Positions 1 to 6,045 of a stretch of 6,606 nt of DNA are shown in pieces (position 1 is the first letter of the stretch; the number at the start of each line of letters is the position of its first letter). The notes below the pieces were generated by a model, which was not told where the DNA came from, did no database searches, and was given only the letters and a program-made list of their open reading frames with translations. The position numbers and the translations under genes are program-made. Location: the NCBI GenBank assembly GCA_031254455.1, contig JAIRUI010000061.1, forward strand, positions 1 to 6,606, written 5' to 3'. The stretch is from Chitinispirillales bacterium. GTDB taxonomy: Bacteria; Fibrobacterota; Chitinivibrionia; Chitinivibrionales; Chitinivibrionaceae.

Positions 1-57
1 AATCAACATCACTGCGCTTGACATTGCAAACGCTCCAATCATTCTTTTTAACTGCAT
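1..57 (-). CDS. N-terminus of a probable exported protein (partial)
   Basis: Only the first 19 codons are in the window; the gene continues past the left edge. They read MQLKRMIGAFAMSSAVMLI, with a basic stretch (K4, R5) followed by a hydrophobic, small-residue run. This is the usual beginning of a Sec signal peptide or a signal anchor. The start is supported by a good Shine-Dalgarno sequence, AGAAGGAG (AAGGAG at 65-70), seven bases upstream of the ATG. A weak promoter candidate on the same strand has TTTCAA (101-106) and TAAAAC (78-83) with a 17-base spacer, and a small hairpin (103-107 with 114-118) overlaps its -35. Family and function cannot be told from this fragment. Confidence 0.7.
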   Translation of the reverse strand, partial: MQLKRMIGAFAMSSAVMLI

Positions 58-203
58 ATTATAACTCCTTCTGTTAAGTTTTAGCAGATCACTGTATATT
101 TTGAAACACTATTGTTTCCTAAAACATTATGAATTACGGGAAAGAGAAGAGACTTTTTTGCGGTAAAACAAGAAAAGGCCGCTCTGCCCATAATCATAGT
201 TTT

Positions 204-353
204 TACCAGAAAGTATGAATATGCCCATATTTTAATAAAGAGAGGGATAGGCAGAACAACCTATAAACAAAGGTGGCTTTGCCTCTCTTTATTGAGAAAT
301 AAAATATAAACGAAATGTGGAAACAAAATTCCAGCATCTCATACTTTCTGGTA
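204..353. repeat. 150-base nested inverted-repeat element (MITE-like or structured RNA)
   Basis: A perfect 15-bp inverted repeat, TACCAGAAAGTATGA, bounds the region (204-218 with 339-353). Inside it is a perfect 12-bp stem (234-245 with 282-293). That stem encloses two small hairpins: 247-251 with 260-264, and 268-272 with 277-281. Two more lie between the outer and inner stems: 219-222 with 227-230, and 318-322 with 329-333. The result is a branched fold. The outer arms begin and end with TA, so the element may be a 146-base unit flanked by a TA duplication, as in IS630/mariner-type MITEs. No transposase is present. The alternative is a structured RNA in the leader of the leftward gene at 1-57. 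Which reading is right is not decided by one copy. Confidence 0.55.
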
Positions 354-410
354 TCTGTAAAATAATTTATTGTTATGAAAGAATATGAAGAAAATTTGAA
401 AGAGTCAAAC

Positions 411-450
411 ATAAAAACCGCCGCTCAATTTCTCAAGCGGCGGTTTTTAT
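411..450 (-). terminator. Rho-independent terminator of the dnaA-dgt unit
   Basis: Perfect 15-bp stem (411-425 with 436-450) with a 10-base loop at 426-435. It has a G+C core, ACCGCCGCT, flanked by an A-tract on one side and a T-tract on the other. It lies 57 bases past the stop codon of the last minus-strand gene (508-657), where a terminator is expected. The A/T tracts on both sides would let it work in both directions, but no plus-strand gene ends here. Confidence 0.9.
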
Positions 451-507
451 TTTTTATCTGTAACATTGCACAACCTTACTCGCCTGCGCCTTGACGTATT
501 ACGAATA

Positions 508-657
508 TTATCCAAAATCGAGTTTCTTTTTCGCTTCCGTAATAGAAACGCCTTGCTCAAGAAGTTCAAGTAGTTTTTTCATTCCTTGCCGCATTCCTTC
601 TTCTTTCTGAACGCGCAGAGCGTCATCCCAATTCCATTCCGTTAATAACATACTCAT
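508..657 (-). CDS. Small 49-residue protein resembling the tail of Rpn/PD-(D/E)XK proteins
   Basis: An ATG at 657 opens a 49-codon frame ending in TAA. It starts MSMLLTEWNWDDALRVQKEE and ends in a charged helix with EAKKKLDFG. The Shine-Dalgarno AAGGAG overlaps the TAA stop of dgt, leaving a short spacing to the ATG, so translation is probably coupled to dgt. The terminator at 411-450 follows. From memory, the opening 'LLTEWNWDDA' plus a helix repeating 'EEG..QG' resembles C-terminal tails, and stand-alone small proteins, linked to the Rpn/PD-(D/E)XK transposase-like family. No nuclease core is present here. It may be a relic of such a gene or a genuine small protein. The good ribosome binding site and intact frame favour a translated gene. 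Function is unknown. Confidence 0.65.
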   Translation of the reverse strand: MSMLLTEWNWDDALRVQKEEGMRQGMKKLLELLEQGVSITEAKKKLDFG

Positions 658-666
658 AAAATCTCC

Positions 667-2043
667 TTATCTATTCAGCAATCCTTGCCATTTTTGGTAT
701 AATTTCAATGCGAAATTGTCTGTCATTCCGCACACATAATCGGCGGCGAGTTGCATTCGATTATAAATTGAACGTTTCGAGAATGTTTCATAAATGAATC
801 TATAGTTTGACGATATCATTTCATAAATTCTGTTTGAAACCGACCAATCGCCTTTACCTTCAGACAAAACTGCGGGAATTAATTTTTCTAAAATATAATT
901 TATCGTGTTAAATCCGATAATTTCATTTTCTAAAATCGATTTGTGCTTAAAAATCTTTTCCGTGCCGATCTTTTTTAACGCTTTGCTTGTGGCTGCACAA
1001 TACGAATTTCCCAATATGTCCTTATTGTATTTCCCTTCGATAATATCGTTAACGTTATTACAGTATTCTTCGACCGCCGCATCAATCATAAACGACTGCG
1101 CCATTATTCTAAATTGTTGAATCGCGATTTCCAAACGATTCTTATATGACGACGACATATCGTCATAGTTGTGTATAAAATTTTTTAACAAAGCGAATTC
1201 TTTTTCTTGCGGCGAAAGGAACATATCGTCCAATTCTCTAGATAAATTTTCCACTAAAATTTCTTTCGTCAAAATACCTTTTTTGCAGGCGTCTTCAATA
1301 TCGGCGACACAATAAGCGATATCGTCCGCCGCTTCTAAGAGAGGAGTAAGCGGAAATCTTGCGGATAAACCGAATACTTTTTGAATATCACGATAGTCGT
1401 TCTCTTCCGAAGAAAAGAAACCGAATTTTTTACGGGGAAGTTCTGCGCCTTTTTTATTGCCTTCAATCGAATTGTACGGGTATTTTATTAAAGTTGCAAG
1501 AACCGCATGGGTTAAATTCATTCCGTCGCGGTCTCTTACATAATGAAGCGTACGTAAAACCCGAAATGTTTGAACGTTTCCGTCAAAAAATATAAAATCG
1601 TTTTTCTGCTGTTCATTCAATTCGTTGGCGATATTCGGATTCTTATTAAAATATTCTTTGAAAAACCAGCGTATCGAATCCTCTCCGAAATGTCCGAACG
1701 GCGGATTCCCCAAATCGTGTACAAGTCCTGCCGTCGCCAAAATCGACGGGATATAACCTGTCATATTCTCGCTTAAAACCCCAAGTTCAATAAGTTTCTT
1801 TTCGACGGAAAGACCTATGGAACGCCCCAACGACGACACCTCAAGCGAATGCGTCAAACGGGTTCGCACGAAATCGCCTTTGTCAAGTTGAAAAACCTGT
1901 GTTTTATCCTGTAATCTTCTAAATGCGGATGAAAAAATAACGCGGGTAAAATCGTTCTCAAAAGAATTTCTGTAATCGTTTGTTGAAATATGCGATTCCC
2001 TAAATCTTTTTGTCGTTAAAAACTTATCGAATTTTTTTTCCAT
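667..2043 (-). CDS. dgt: Deoxyguanosinetriphosphate triphosphohydrolase (HD-domain dNTPase)
   Basis: Cytosolic enzyme of the Dgt family, which cleaves dGTP (some members other dNTPs) to the deoxynucleoside and triphosphate and so adjusts the dNTP pool. The 458-residue product has the metal-binding HD set: H65 in RTRLTHSLEV, H109-D110 in GLVHDLGNPPFGHFGE, and the distal Asp in EAADDIAY (D240/D241). The N-terminal R34...FRRLQDKTQVF segment, typical of the family, is also present. The length is close to the E. coli enzyme, somewhat shorter. The start is set by GAGAGG at about 2053-2058, which overlaps the dnaA stop, so it is in one transcript with dnaA 14 bases upstream and with the small gene downstream. 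Substrate preference (dGTP only or several dNTPs) cannot be read from the sequence. Confidence 0.93.
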   Translation of the reverse strand: MEKKFDKFLTTKRFRESHISTNDYRNSFENDFTRVIFSSAFRRLQDKTQVFQLDKGDFVRTRLTHSLEVSSLGRSIGLSVEKKLIELGVLSENMTGYIPSILATAGLVHDLGNPPFGHFGEDSIRWFFKEYFNKNPNIANELNEQQKNDFIFFDGNVQTFRVLRTLHYVRDRDGMNLTHAVLATLIKYPYNSIEGNKKGAELPRKKFGFFSSEENDYRDIQKVFGLSARFPLTPLLEAADDIAYCVADIEDACKKGILTKEILVENLSRELDDMFLSPQEKEFALLKNFIHNYDDMSSSYKNRLEIAIQQFRIMAQSFMIDAAVEEYCNNVNDIIEGKYNKDILGNSYCAATSKALKKIGTEKIFKHKSILENEIIGFNTINYILEKLIPAVLSEGKGDWSVSNRIYEMISSNYRFIYETFSKRSIYNRMQLAADYVCGMTDNFALKLYQKWQGLLNR

Positions 2044-2057
2044 ATATTATTACCTCT

Positions 2058-3434
2058 CTAACTTCTTACAAGAATATCGCTTATATCTTTTAATTCTTTG
2101 GAAAATTTATCGTCGTTTGCTATTTTGTTTTTTACTTCTTTAATGGAATGCAGAATAGTGCTGTGATTTTTTCCGCCTAATTCGGCGCCTATCGAGTGCA
2201 GAGAAAGCGGCGTGTGTTTTTTGAGAAAATATGCCGCGACCCGCCGTGCGTAAGCGATATGTGCGATTCTACTTTTAGATTTTAACTCCTTCAAATCTAT
2301 TTTGTAGTACGAACAGATCGTATTTAAAATCGTTTTGGGCGGAAAATATCCTTTTATAGGTTCCAACCTTTTGTTTTGTAACGCATCTTGAATAGCGTCT
2401 TGAATCATAATTGTTTTATTGATTGACGTGGAAACTGCGATATTGGCGATAATTCCTTGCAGTTCATGAATATTCTCCGAACAATTATCTACAATGTAAG
2501 CGACCTCTTCGTTTGAAAGTTTAATCTTAGATTTTTGCGCCATATTTACAAGAATAGCCGCCCGTGTTTCCTGATTTTGCATGTCGAGTTTAACGACAAG
2601 TCCCCATTGAAGCCGCGTAATAATCCTTTCGTGAATATTTATAAGTTCCGCAGGCGCACAGCTTGCCGTGATAACCATCTGTCTTTTTTGCTGATGAAAC
2701 ATATTAAATATTTTGTATAATTCTATCTGCGCTTCATCTTTCCCCGCCAATTCGTCAATGTTGTCGAAAATAATTATGTTCGCTTTCTGAAAAATATTTT
2801 CAAAATCATAATAAGCCTTTCTGTTTAAATGAGCGGAATAGCTTCTGTAAAATTCGGTACCCGACATCAAAATTACATTAGTTTCCGGCTTATTTTTCGC
2901 TATTTCGTTTGCAATGGCATGAATTATGTGAGTTTTTCCGACACCCGATTTACCATATATAAAAAAAGGATTATAATTTTGAATTTTACCCGGCGCATTG
3001 GCAATTCCGCGTGCGCTTGCGGCAACGAGCCGATTTTCGTAAGTTTCAATAAATTCGTCAAAAGTGTATTGCCGGTTTATAGGATGCGAAAAAGAAACGT
3101 TTTTTTTGATTTTTGAAGCCGTTTGCTCGATTTCTGCGTAATAAATATCTTTTGCCCGCGCTTCTTCGGATTTACCCGCAACGACAAACTTCATGCTTAA
3201 AAAATTTTTATCAAATTCTTTTGCAATTTCGTTAAGTTTTTTCTGATAGCGGTGGTTCAGGACTTGCGGCGCAAAATTGTTCGTTGTTTCCAGAACTAAA
3301 ATTCCGTCCATGTATTTTATCGGGATAAGGGGACGCAACAAATTATCTATCGCCGTTTCTTGAAAATATTTTTTTTCTATCGCCGATTTTACAATGTTTT
3401 CCCACAGGGATTGCGTCGTCATTTTCTTTACCAT
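2058..3434 (-). CDS. dnaA: Chromosomal replication initiator protein DnaA
   Basis: DnaA binds DnaA boxes at oriC, forms an ATP-dependent filament and opens the duplex for helicase loading. The 458 residues show domain I (about 8-75, LWENIV...), a short linker, the AAA+ core and the C-terminal DNA-binding domain (about 360-458). The core has Walker A GKSGVGKT (161-168), Walker B IIIFDNID (220-227), and box VII with arginine finger R274 in RIITRLQWGL. The signature helix reads GGKNHSTILHS (420-430). Oddities: the second Walker B Asp is N225; the sensor I 'TSDR' is TASC (256-259); the sensor II Arg is H323 (NIHELQG); the usual RDH of the signature is KNH. The AGGA ribosome binding site lies 13 bases from the chosen ATG, which is long. 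M5 is an alternative start but has no better site. Confidence 0.96.
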   Translation of the reverse strand: MVKKMTTQSLWENIVKSAIEKKYFQETAIDNLLRPLIPIKYMDGILVLETTNNFAPQVLNHRYQKKLNEIAKEFDKNFLSMKFVVAGKSEEARAKDIYYAEIEQTASKIKKNVSFSHPINRQYTFDEFIETYENRLVAASARGIANAPGKIQNYNPFFIYGKSGVGKTHIIHAIANEIAKNKPETNVILMSGTEFYRSYSAHLNRKAYYDFENIFQKANIIIFDNIDELAGKDEAQIELYKIFNMFHQQKRQMVITASCAPAELINIHERIITRLQWGLVVKLDMQNQETRAAILVNMAQKSKIKLSNEEVAYIVDNCSENIHELQGIIANIAVSTSINKTIMIQDAIQDALQNKRLEPIKGYFPPKTILNTICSYYKIDLKELKSKSRIAHIAYARRVAAYFLKKHTPLSLHSIGAELGGKNHSTILHSIKEVKNKIANDDKFSKELKDISDILVRS

Positions 3435-3436
3435 AA

Positions 3437-3464
3437 TTTACAAAAAATCCTTTCGGTTTGTAAA
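3437..3464 (-). promoter_or_regulatory. Hairpin in dnaA leader with Shine-Dalgarno in its loop
   Basis: On the dnaA mRNA strand, TTTACAAA (3464-3457) pairs perfectly with TTTGTAAA (3444-3437). The 12-base loop contains AAAGGA, the only plausible dnaA Shine-Dalgarno sequence. With one bulged base (3465) the stem extends through 3466-3468 and would pair the A of the ATG at 3434. The 3' arm occupies the unusually long space between ribosome binding site and start, which could bring the two closer or mask the start. A regulatory effect is inference; the pairing is seen. Confidence 0.4.
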
Positions 3465-3488
3465 ATTACTAATTATTGTGAAATATCA

Positions 3489-3518
3489 TTGATTTTTACG
3501 CATGGAAAATACTATATT
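3489..3518 (+). promoter_or_regulatory. Putative sigma-70-type promoter for the rpmH operon
   Basis: TTGATT (3489-3494) and TATATT (3513-3518) are spaced by 18 bases and lie 47 bases before the rpmH ATG. A small inverted repeat, GGAAA...TTTCC (3504-3508 with 3517-3521), overlaps the -10 and could be an operator. The dnaA promoter must lie in the same 131-base gap on the other strand, but I could not pick it out with confidence. Confidence 0.45.
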
Positions 3519-3565
3519 TCCTGCGATTTGTGTGGTGAAATTCAATATTTAAGGAGATATACATA

Positions 3566-3715
3566 ATGAAAAGAACTTATCAACCGTCTAAAAGAAAAAG
3601 AGCCACCACTCACGGATTTCGTGCGAGAATGGCTACAAAAGCCGGTAGAAACGTCCTTAAAAGAAGAAGGGCGAAAGGGCGCAAGCGTTTAACCGTTTCT
3701 GTTAGAATTAAGTGA
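3566..3715 (+). CDS. rpmH: 50S ribosomal protein L34
   Basis: Small basic protein of the large ribosomal subunit. The 49-residue product starts MKRTYQPSKRKRATTHGFRARM and continues through the family's GR..L.RRRAKGRKRL pattern to VSVRIK. Nearly the whole length matches the family. AAGGAG at 3551-3556 is a strong ribosome binding site nine bases before the ATG. It is the first gene of the plus-strand operon and diverges from dnaA, an arrangement found in many bacteria. Its TGA stop overlaps the GTG start of rnpA. Confidence 0.97.
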   Translation: MKRTYQPSKRKRATTHGFRARMATKAGRNVLKRRRAKGRKRLTVSVRIK

Positions 3716-4095
3716 GGAACAGATACAAAAAAAGGTTTCGTCTGAAAAAACAAAAAGAAATTTCGTATCTTGTTAGAAACGGGAAAAAGTTTAAATGCGA
3801 TATTTTTGTTGTTTTGTATGAAAAAAATAATTTTATGCAGGATAGGTTTAACGTATTAATATCTCGCAAAAACGGTAATTCGGCGCAAAGGGTTCGTATA
3901 AAGAGAATTTATAGAGAAGCGTATGTAAACACGGAAGTTAAAGACGAGGAATGCTTTTACGATATTTTAATACGTCCGGAGCCGGGGTGTAAGCATGAGT
4001 TTTGCGAAATAAAAAAACTTTACGGAAAATGGCGTAATGAAACAGTTAAAGATAATGACGGCAAATACAATATACTTTCTAATACAGTTCTTTAA
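3712..4095 (+). CDS. rnpA: Ribonuclease P protein component
   Basis: Protein subunit of RNase P, which with the catalytic RNA removes 5' leaders from pre-tRNAs. The 127-residue product has the N-terminal basic/aromatic region (RFRLKKQKEISYLVRNGKKF, 8-27), the central strand DRFNVLISRK (44-53) and the RNA-binding helix QRVRIKRIYREAY (59-71). It ends with the DILIRP strand and a C-terminal helix. The family's RNR.KR motif is RVRIKR here, with Val61 in the usual Asn position. The start is GTG in a GTGA overlap with the rpmH stop, pointing to translational coupling. The next in-frame ATG (3835) would remove the N-terminal third. Position between rpmH and yidD supports the call. Confidence 0.93.
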   Translation: MRNRYKKRFRLKKQKEISYLVRNGKKFKCDIFVVLYEKNNFMQDRFNVLISRKNGNSAQRVRIKRIYREAYVNTEVKDEECFYDILIRPEPGCKHEFCEIKKLYGKWRNETVKDNDGKYNILSNTVL

Positions 4096-4279
4096 ACGAG
4101 TTTTCTGTATTCCAAGCGGAACTTGCCGTCACATTCCGTCGTGTTCACATTTCGTTAAAGCCGCTATTATCGAGCTTCCTTTTCATGAAGCGGTTGTGCG
4201 TATTCTATCACGGCTTTTAAGATGTCATCCGTTTGGGACTTCCGGTTACGATCCGGTTATAAAGGAAAAAAATAATTAA
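4037..4279 (+). CDS. yidD: Membrane protein insertion efficiency factor YidD
   Basis: Small membrane-associated protein thought to assist YidC-dependent insertion. Its 80 residues carry the family hallmarks: an amphipathic N-terminal helix (TIYFLIQFFKRVF, 11-23), the cysteine motif CRHIPSCSHF (30-39, usual form CR..PTCS.YA) and the C-terminal LLRCHPFGTSGYDPV (60-74). Two starts are possible. ATG 4037 has GGAAAA upstream and overlaps rnpA by 59 bases; ATG 4055 (MTANTIYF) has a weaker site but gives a more usual N-terminus. yidC starts 11 bases after the stop, so the pair is one functional unit. Confidence 0.92.
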   Translation: MKQLKIMTANTIYFLIQFFKRVFCIPSGTCRHIPSCSHFVKAAIIELPFHEAVVRILSRLLRCHPFGTSGYDPVIKEKNN

Positions 4280-4290
4280 GAGGGACATAA

Positions 4291-6045
4291 ATGAAAAAAG
4301 AAACGTTATTCGCTTTTGCAATACTGCTTGCGGGGTTTTGGTTTTTTAATTCCAAGATCTATTATCAAATTATCGGGAAACCATATCCATACGGTCAAAC
4401 GAAACAAACCGTTGCGCAACAAGCGGAGATAATCCCCGACGTTCCAGTAAATACATCCGATAAAATCTCGGATGTATTTATTAACGAATCAAAAATTTCG
4501 GACACTTTGGATACTATAGAAACGGAACCAAAGAAAATTATTACGCTTTCAAACAATGTTTTGCAGTTGCAAATATCCGAAGTCGGAGCAAAAATTATTT
4601 CTGCACAAATGCTTAAATATAAATACGGAAAAGGTCTTGTAAAAGAAGGAGAATTCGTAAACCTTATTTCAGACGGCGATTTGGGAATACTGACTTCGAC
4701 GGTTGCAAATTTCGACTTGTCAAAATCCGGCTTTGTTTATAACGATAGCAATCCAAGCGCAAACATAGCGCAATTTGATTGTATGCTTGGAGACGAGGCG
4801 GTGAGCAAAATCTTTGAGTTAAAAGAAAATTCCTATTACCTGAATTTTATTATTCGGTCAAATTTAATAACGGACGGGCATTCAATATCTTTCAAAAGCG
4901 GTATATCCGAGAGTGAAACGGACGACGATAAATCAATTCCTTATTCCGAACGAGTCGTTTCAGTCGCTCGCGAAAAAAATAAAACCGAGCGTATTTTAAT
5001 GAAGAAAATCGATACGTACAATCAGACTGGGCAATTTGACTGGATGGCTCTAAACTCAAAATATTTTACGTTTGTTATAATTCCGAAAGACAAAAAAAAC
5101 CGTGATTTATCCGTATCTTCTTACATTGTAGATGAAACGGCGAAAATTGAACCTGTAAATATTAATTACGATATAAGTATTTTACAGCGTCCGCAAAAAG
5201 CCGTGTCGTCGGAAAATTTTGTCGAATACGATGTATTTCTGGGGCCGGCGAAACATTCCGATTTGACGCAGGCAAAAGTCGGTCTTGAAAGAACGCTTTT
5301 TAGAGGATACGCTTGGTTTTTCGGCGCTAATTTATGGTTTCCTCCGTTGTGCGAAGGAGTTTTATGGTTTATGAACTTCTTCGGGAAGCTATTCGGCGAC
5401 TACGGTATATCAATAATTCTTTTGACGCTTTTGCTTAAAATAGTTACATATCCGCTTTCGCAGAGCAGTATTAATTCTATGGCGGCAATGCAGGTTCTTC
5501 AGCCAAAAATTCAAGCGATTCAGAAAAAATACGCCGACAACAAGCAGCTTATGCAGCAGAAAATCCTCGAATTATATCAGTCCGAAGGTATAAATCCTAT
5601 GGCGAGTTTGGGCGGATGTATTCCGATTCTAATACAAATGCCTATAATGATAGCATTGTTTATCGTTTTGCGAAAAGCGGTGGAACTTCGCGGAGAAGTA
5701 ACGTTCTTTCTTCCTTGGGTTCAAGATTTATCACAATCGGAAGTTTTATTTAAATTGCCGTTTGTAATTCCTTTTTACGGAGATAATTTTGCGTTTCTGC
5801 CGATTTTGATGGCAGGGCTTATGTTTGTTCAAAACAAAATGACGATAAAAGATCCAAATCAGGCGGCTATGGTGTACATGATGCCGATTGTTATGCTTGT
5901 TATGTTTAATAATTTTCCGGCAGGGCTTACGTTGTATTTTACGATTTCTAACCTTTTGCAGATTTTGCAGCAGAAATTTCTTACAAAAAAACCGTCCGTT
6001 ATCGCAAAAAACAGTTTAAACAAGGGTAAAGCCGAAAAAAAATGA
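4291..6045 (+). CDS. yidC: Membrane protein insertase YidC (Oxa1 family)
   Basis: Inserts and folds inner-membrane proteins, alone or with SecYEG. The 584 residues comprise an N-terminal membrane segment (about 5-22), a large periplasmic domain (about 25-335, Gram-negative type) and the five-helix insertase core. Core landmarks are LLTLLLKIVTYPLSQ, with K383 where E. coli has the hydrophilic-groove Arg, then the cytoplasmic coiled region MQVLQPKIQAIQKKY and NPMASLGGCIPILIQMPI (435-452). The last helices are about 499-518 and 525-560. The basic tail (KKPSVIAKNSLNKGKAEKK) would face the ribosome. AGAGGGA just upstream of the ATG is the ribosome binding site. The stop overlaps the nadC start. 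A 13-bp inverted repeat sits in the codons for the linker after TM1. Confidence 0.96.
   Translation: MKKETLFAFAILLAGFWFFNSKIYYQIIGKPYPYGQTKQTVAQQAEIIPDVPVNTSDKISDVFINESKISDTLDTIETEPKKIITLSNNVLQLQISEVGAKIISAQMLKYKYGKGLVKEGEFVNLISDGDLGILTSTVANFDLSKSGFVYNDSNPSANIAQFDCMLGDEAVSKIFELKENSYYLNFIIRSNLITDGHSISFKSGISESETDDDKSIPYSERVVSVAREKNKTERILMKKIDTYNQTGQFDWMALNSKYFTFVIIPKDKKNRDLSVSSYIVDETAKIEPVNINYDISILQRPQKAVSSENFVEYDVFLGPAKHSDLTQAKVGLERTLFRGYAWFFGANLWFPPLCEGVLWFMNFFGKLFGDYGISIILLTLLLKIVTYPLSQSSINSMAAMQVLQPKIQAIQKKYADNKQLMQQKILELYQSEGINPMASLGGCIPILIQMPIMIALFIVLRKAVELRGEVTFFLPWVQDLSQSEVLFKLPFVIPFYGDNFAFLPILMAGLMFVQNKMTIKDPNQAAMVYMMPIVMLVMFNNFPAGLTLYFTISNLLQILQQKFLTKKPSVIAKNSLNKGKAEKK
4448..4480 (+). 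repeat. 13-bp perfect hairpin within yidC
   Basis: TAAATACATCCGA (4448-4460) is followed, after the 7-base loop TAAAATC, by its exact reverse complement (4468-4480). It lies in codons for the poorly conserved linker after the first membrane segment of YidC. There is no T-run directly after the stem, so it does not look like a standard terminator. Confidence 0.7.

Noticed and set aside
268..293. Resemblance of the minus-strand GGCAAAGCCACC to part of the c-di-GMP-I riboswitch
   Set aside because: The other conserved core elements and the P1-P2-P3 layout are missing, and the local pairing is a simple 12-bp stem with two hairpins.
317..325. TGTGGAAAC as a DnaA box
   Set aside because: It differs from TTATCCACA at two positions, stands alone, and lies in the loop region of the repeat element.
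203..412. 69-codon minus-strand open frame
   Set aside because: It runs through the inverted-repeat element and into the terminator stem, has a Phe/Tyr/Ser-rich composition from A+T-rich DNA, no clear ribosome binding site and no recognisable motif.
1145..1167. 8-bp inverted repeat TATGACGA...TCGTCATA inside dgt
   Set aside because: It is short, arises from GAC/GAT-rich codons for an Asp-Asp stretch, and has no context suggesting regulation.
2829..3116. 95-codon plus-strand open frame and similar ones opposite dnaA and dgt
   Set aside because: They are antisense to conserved domains of DnaA and Dgt and show no family motifs or ribosome binding sites.
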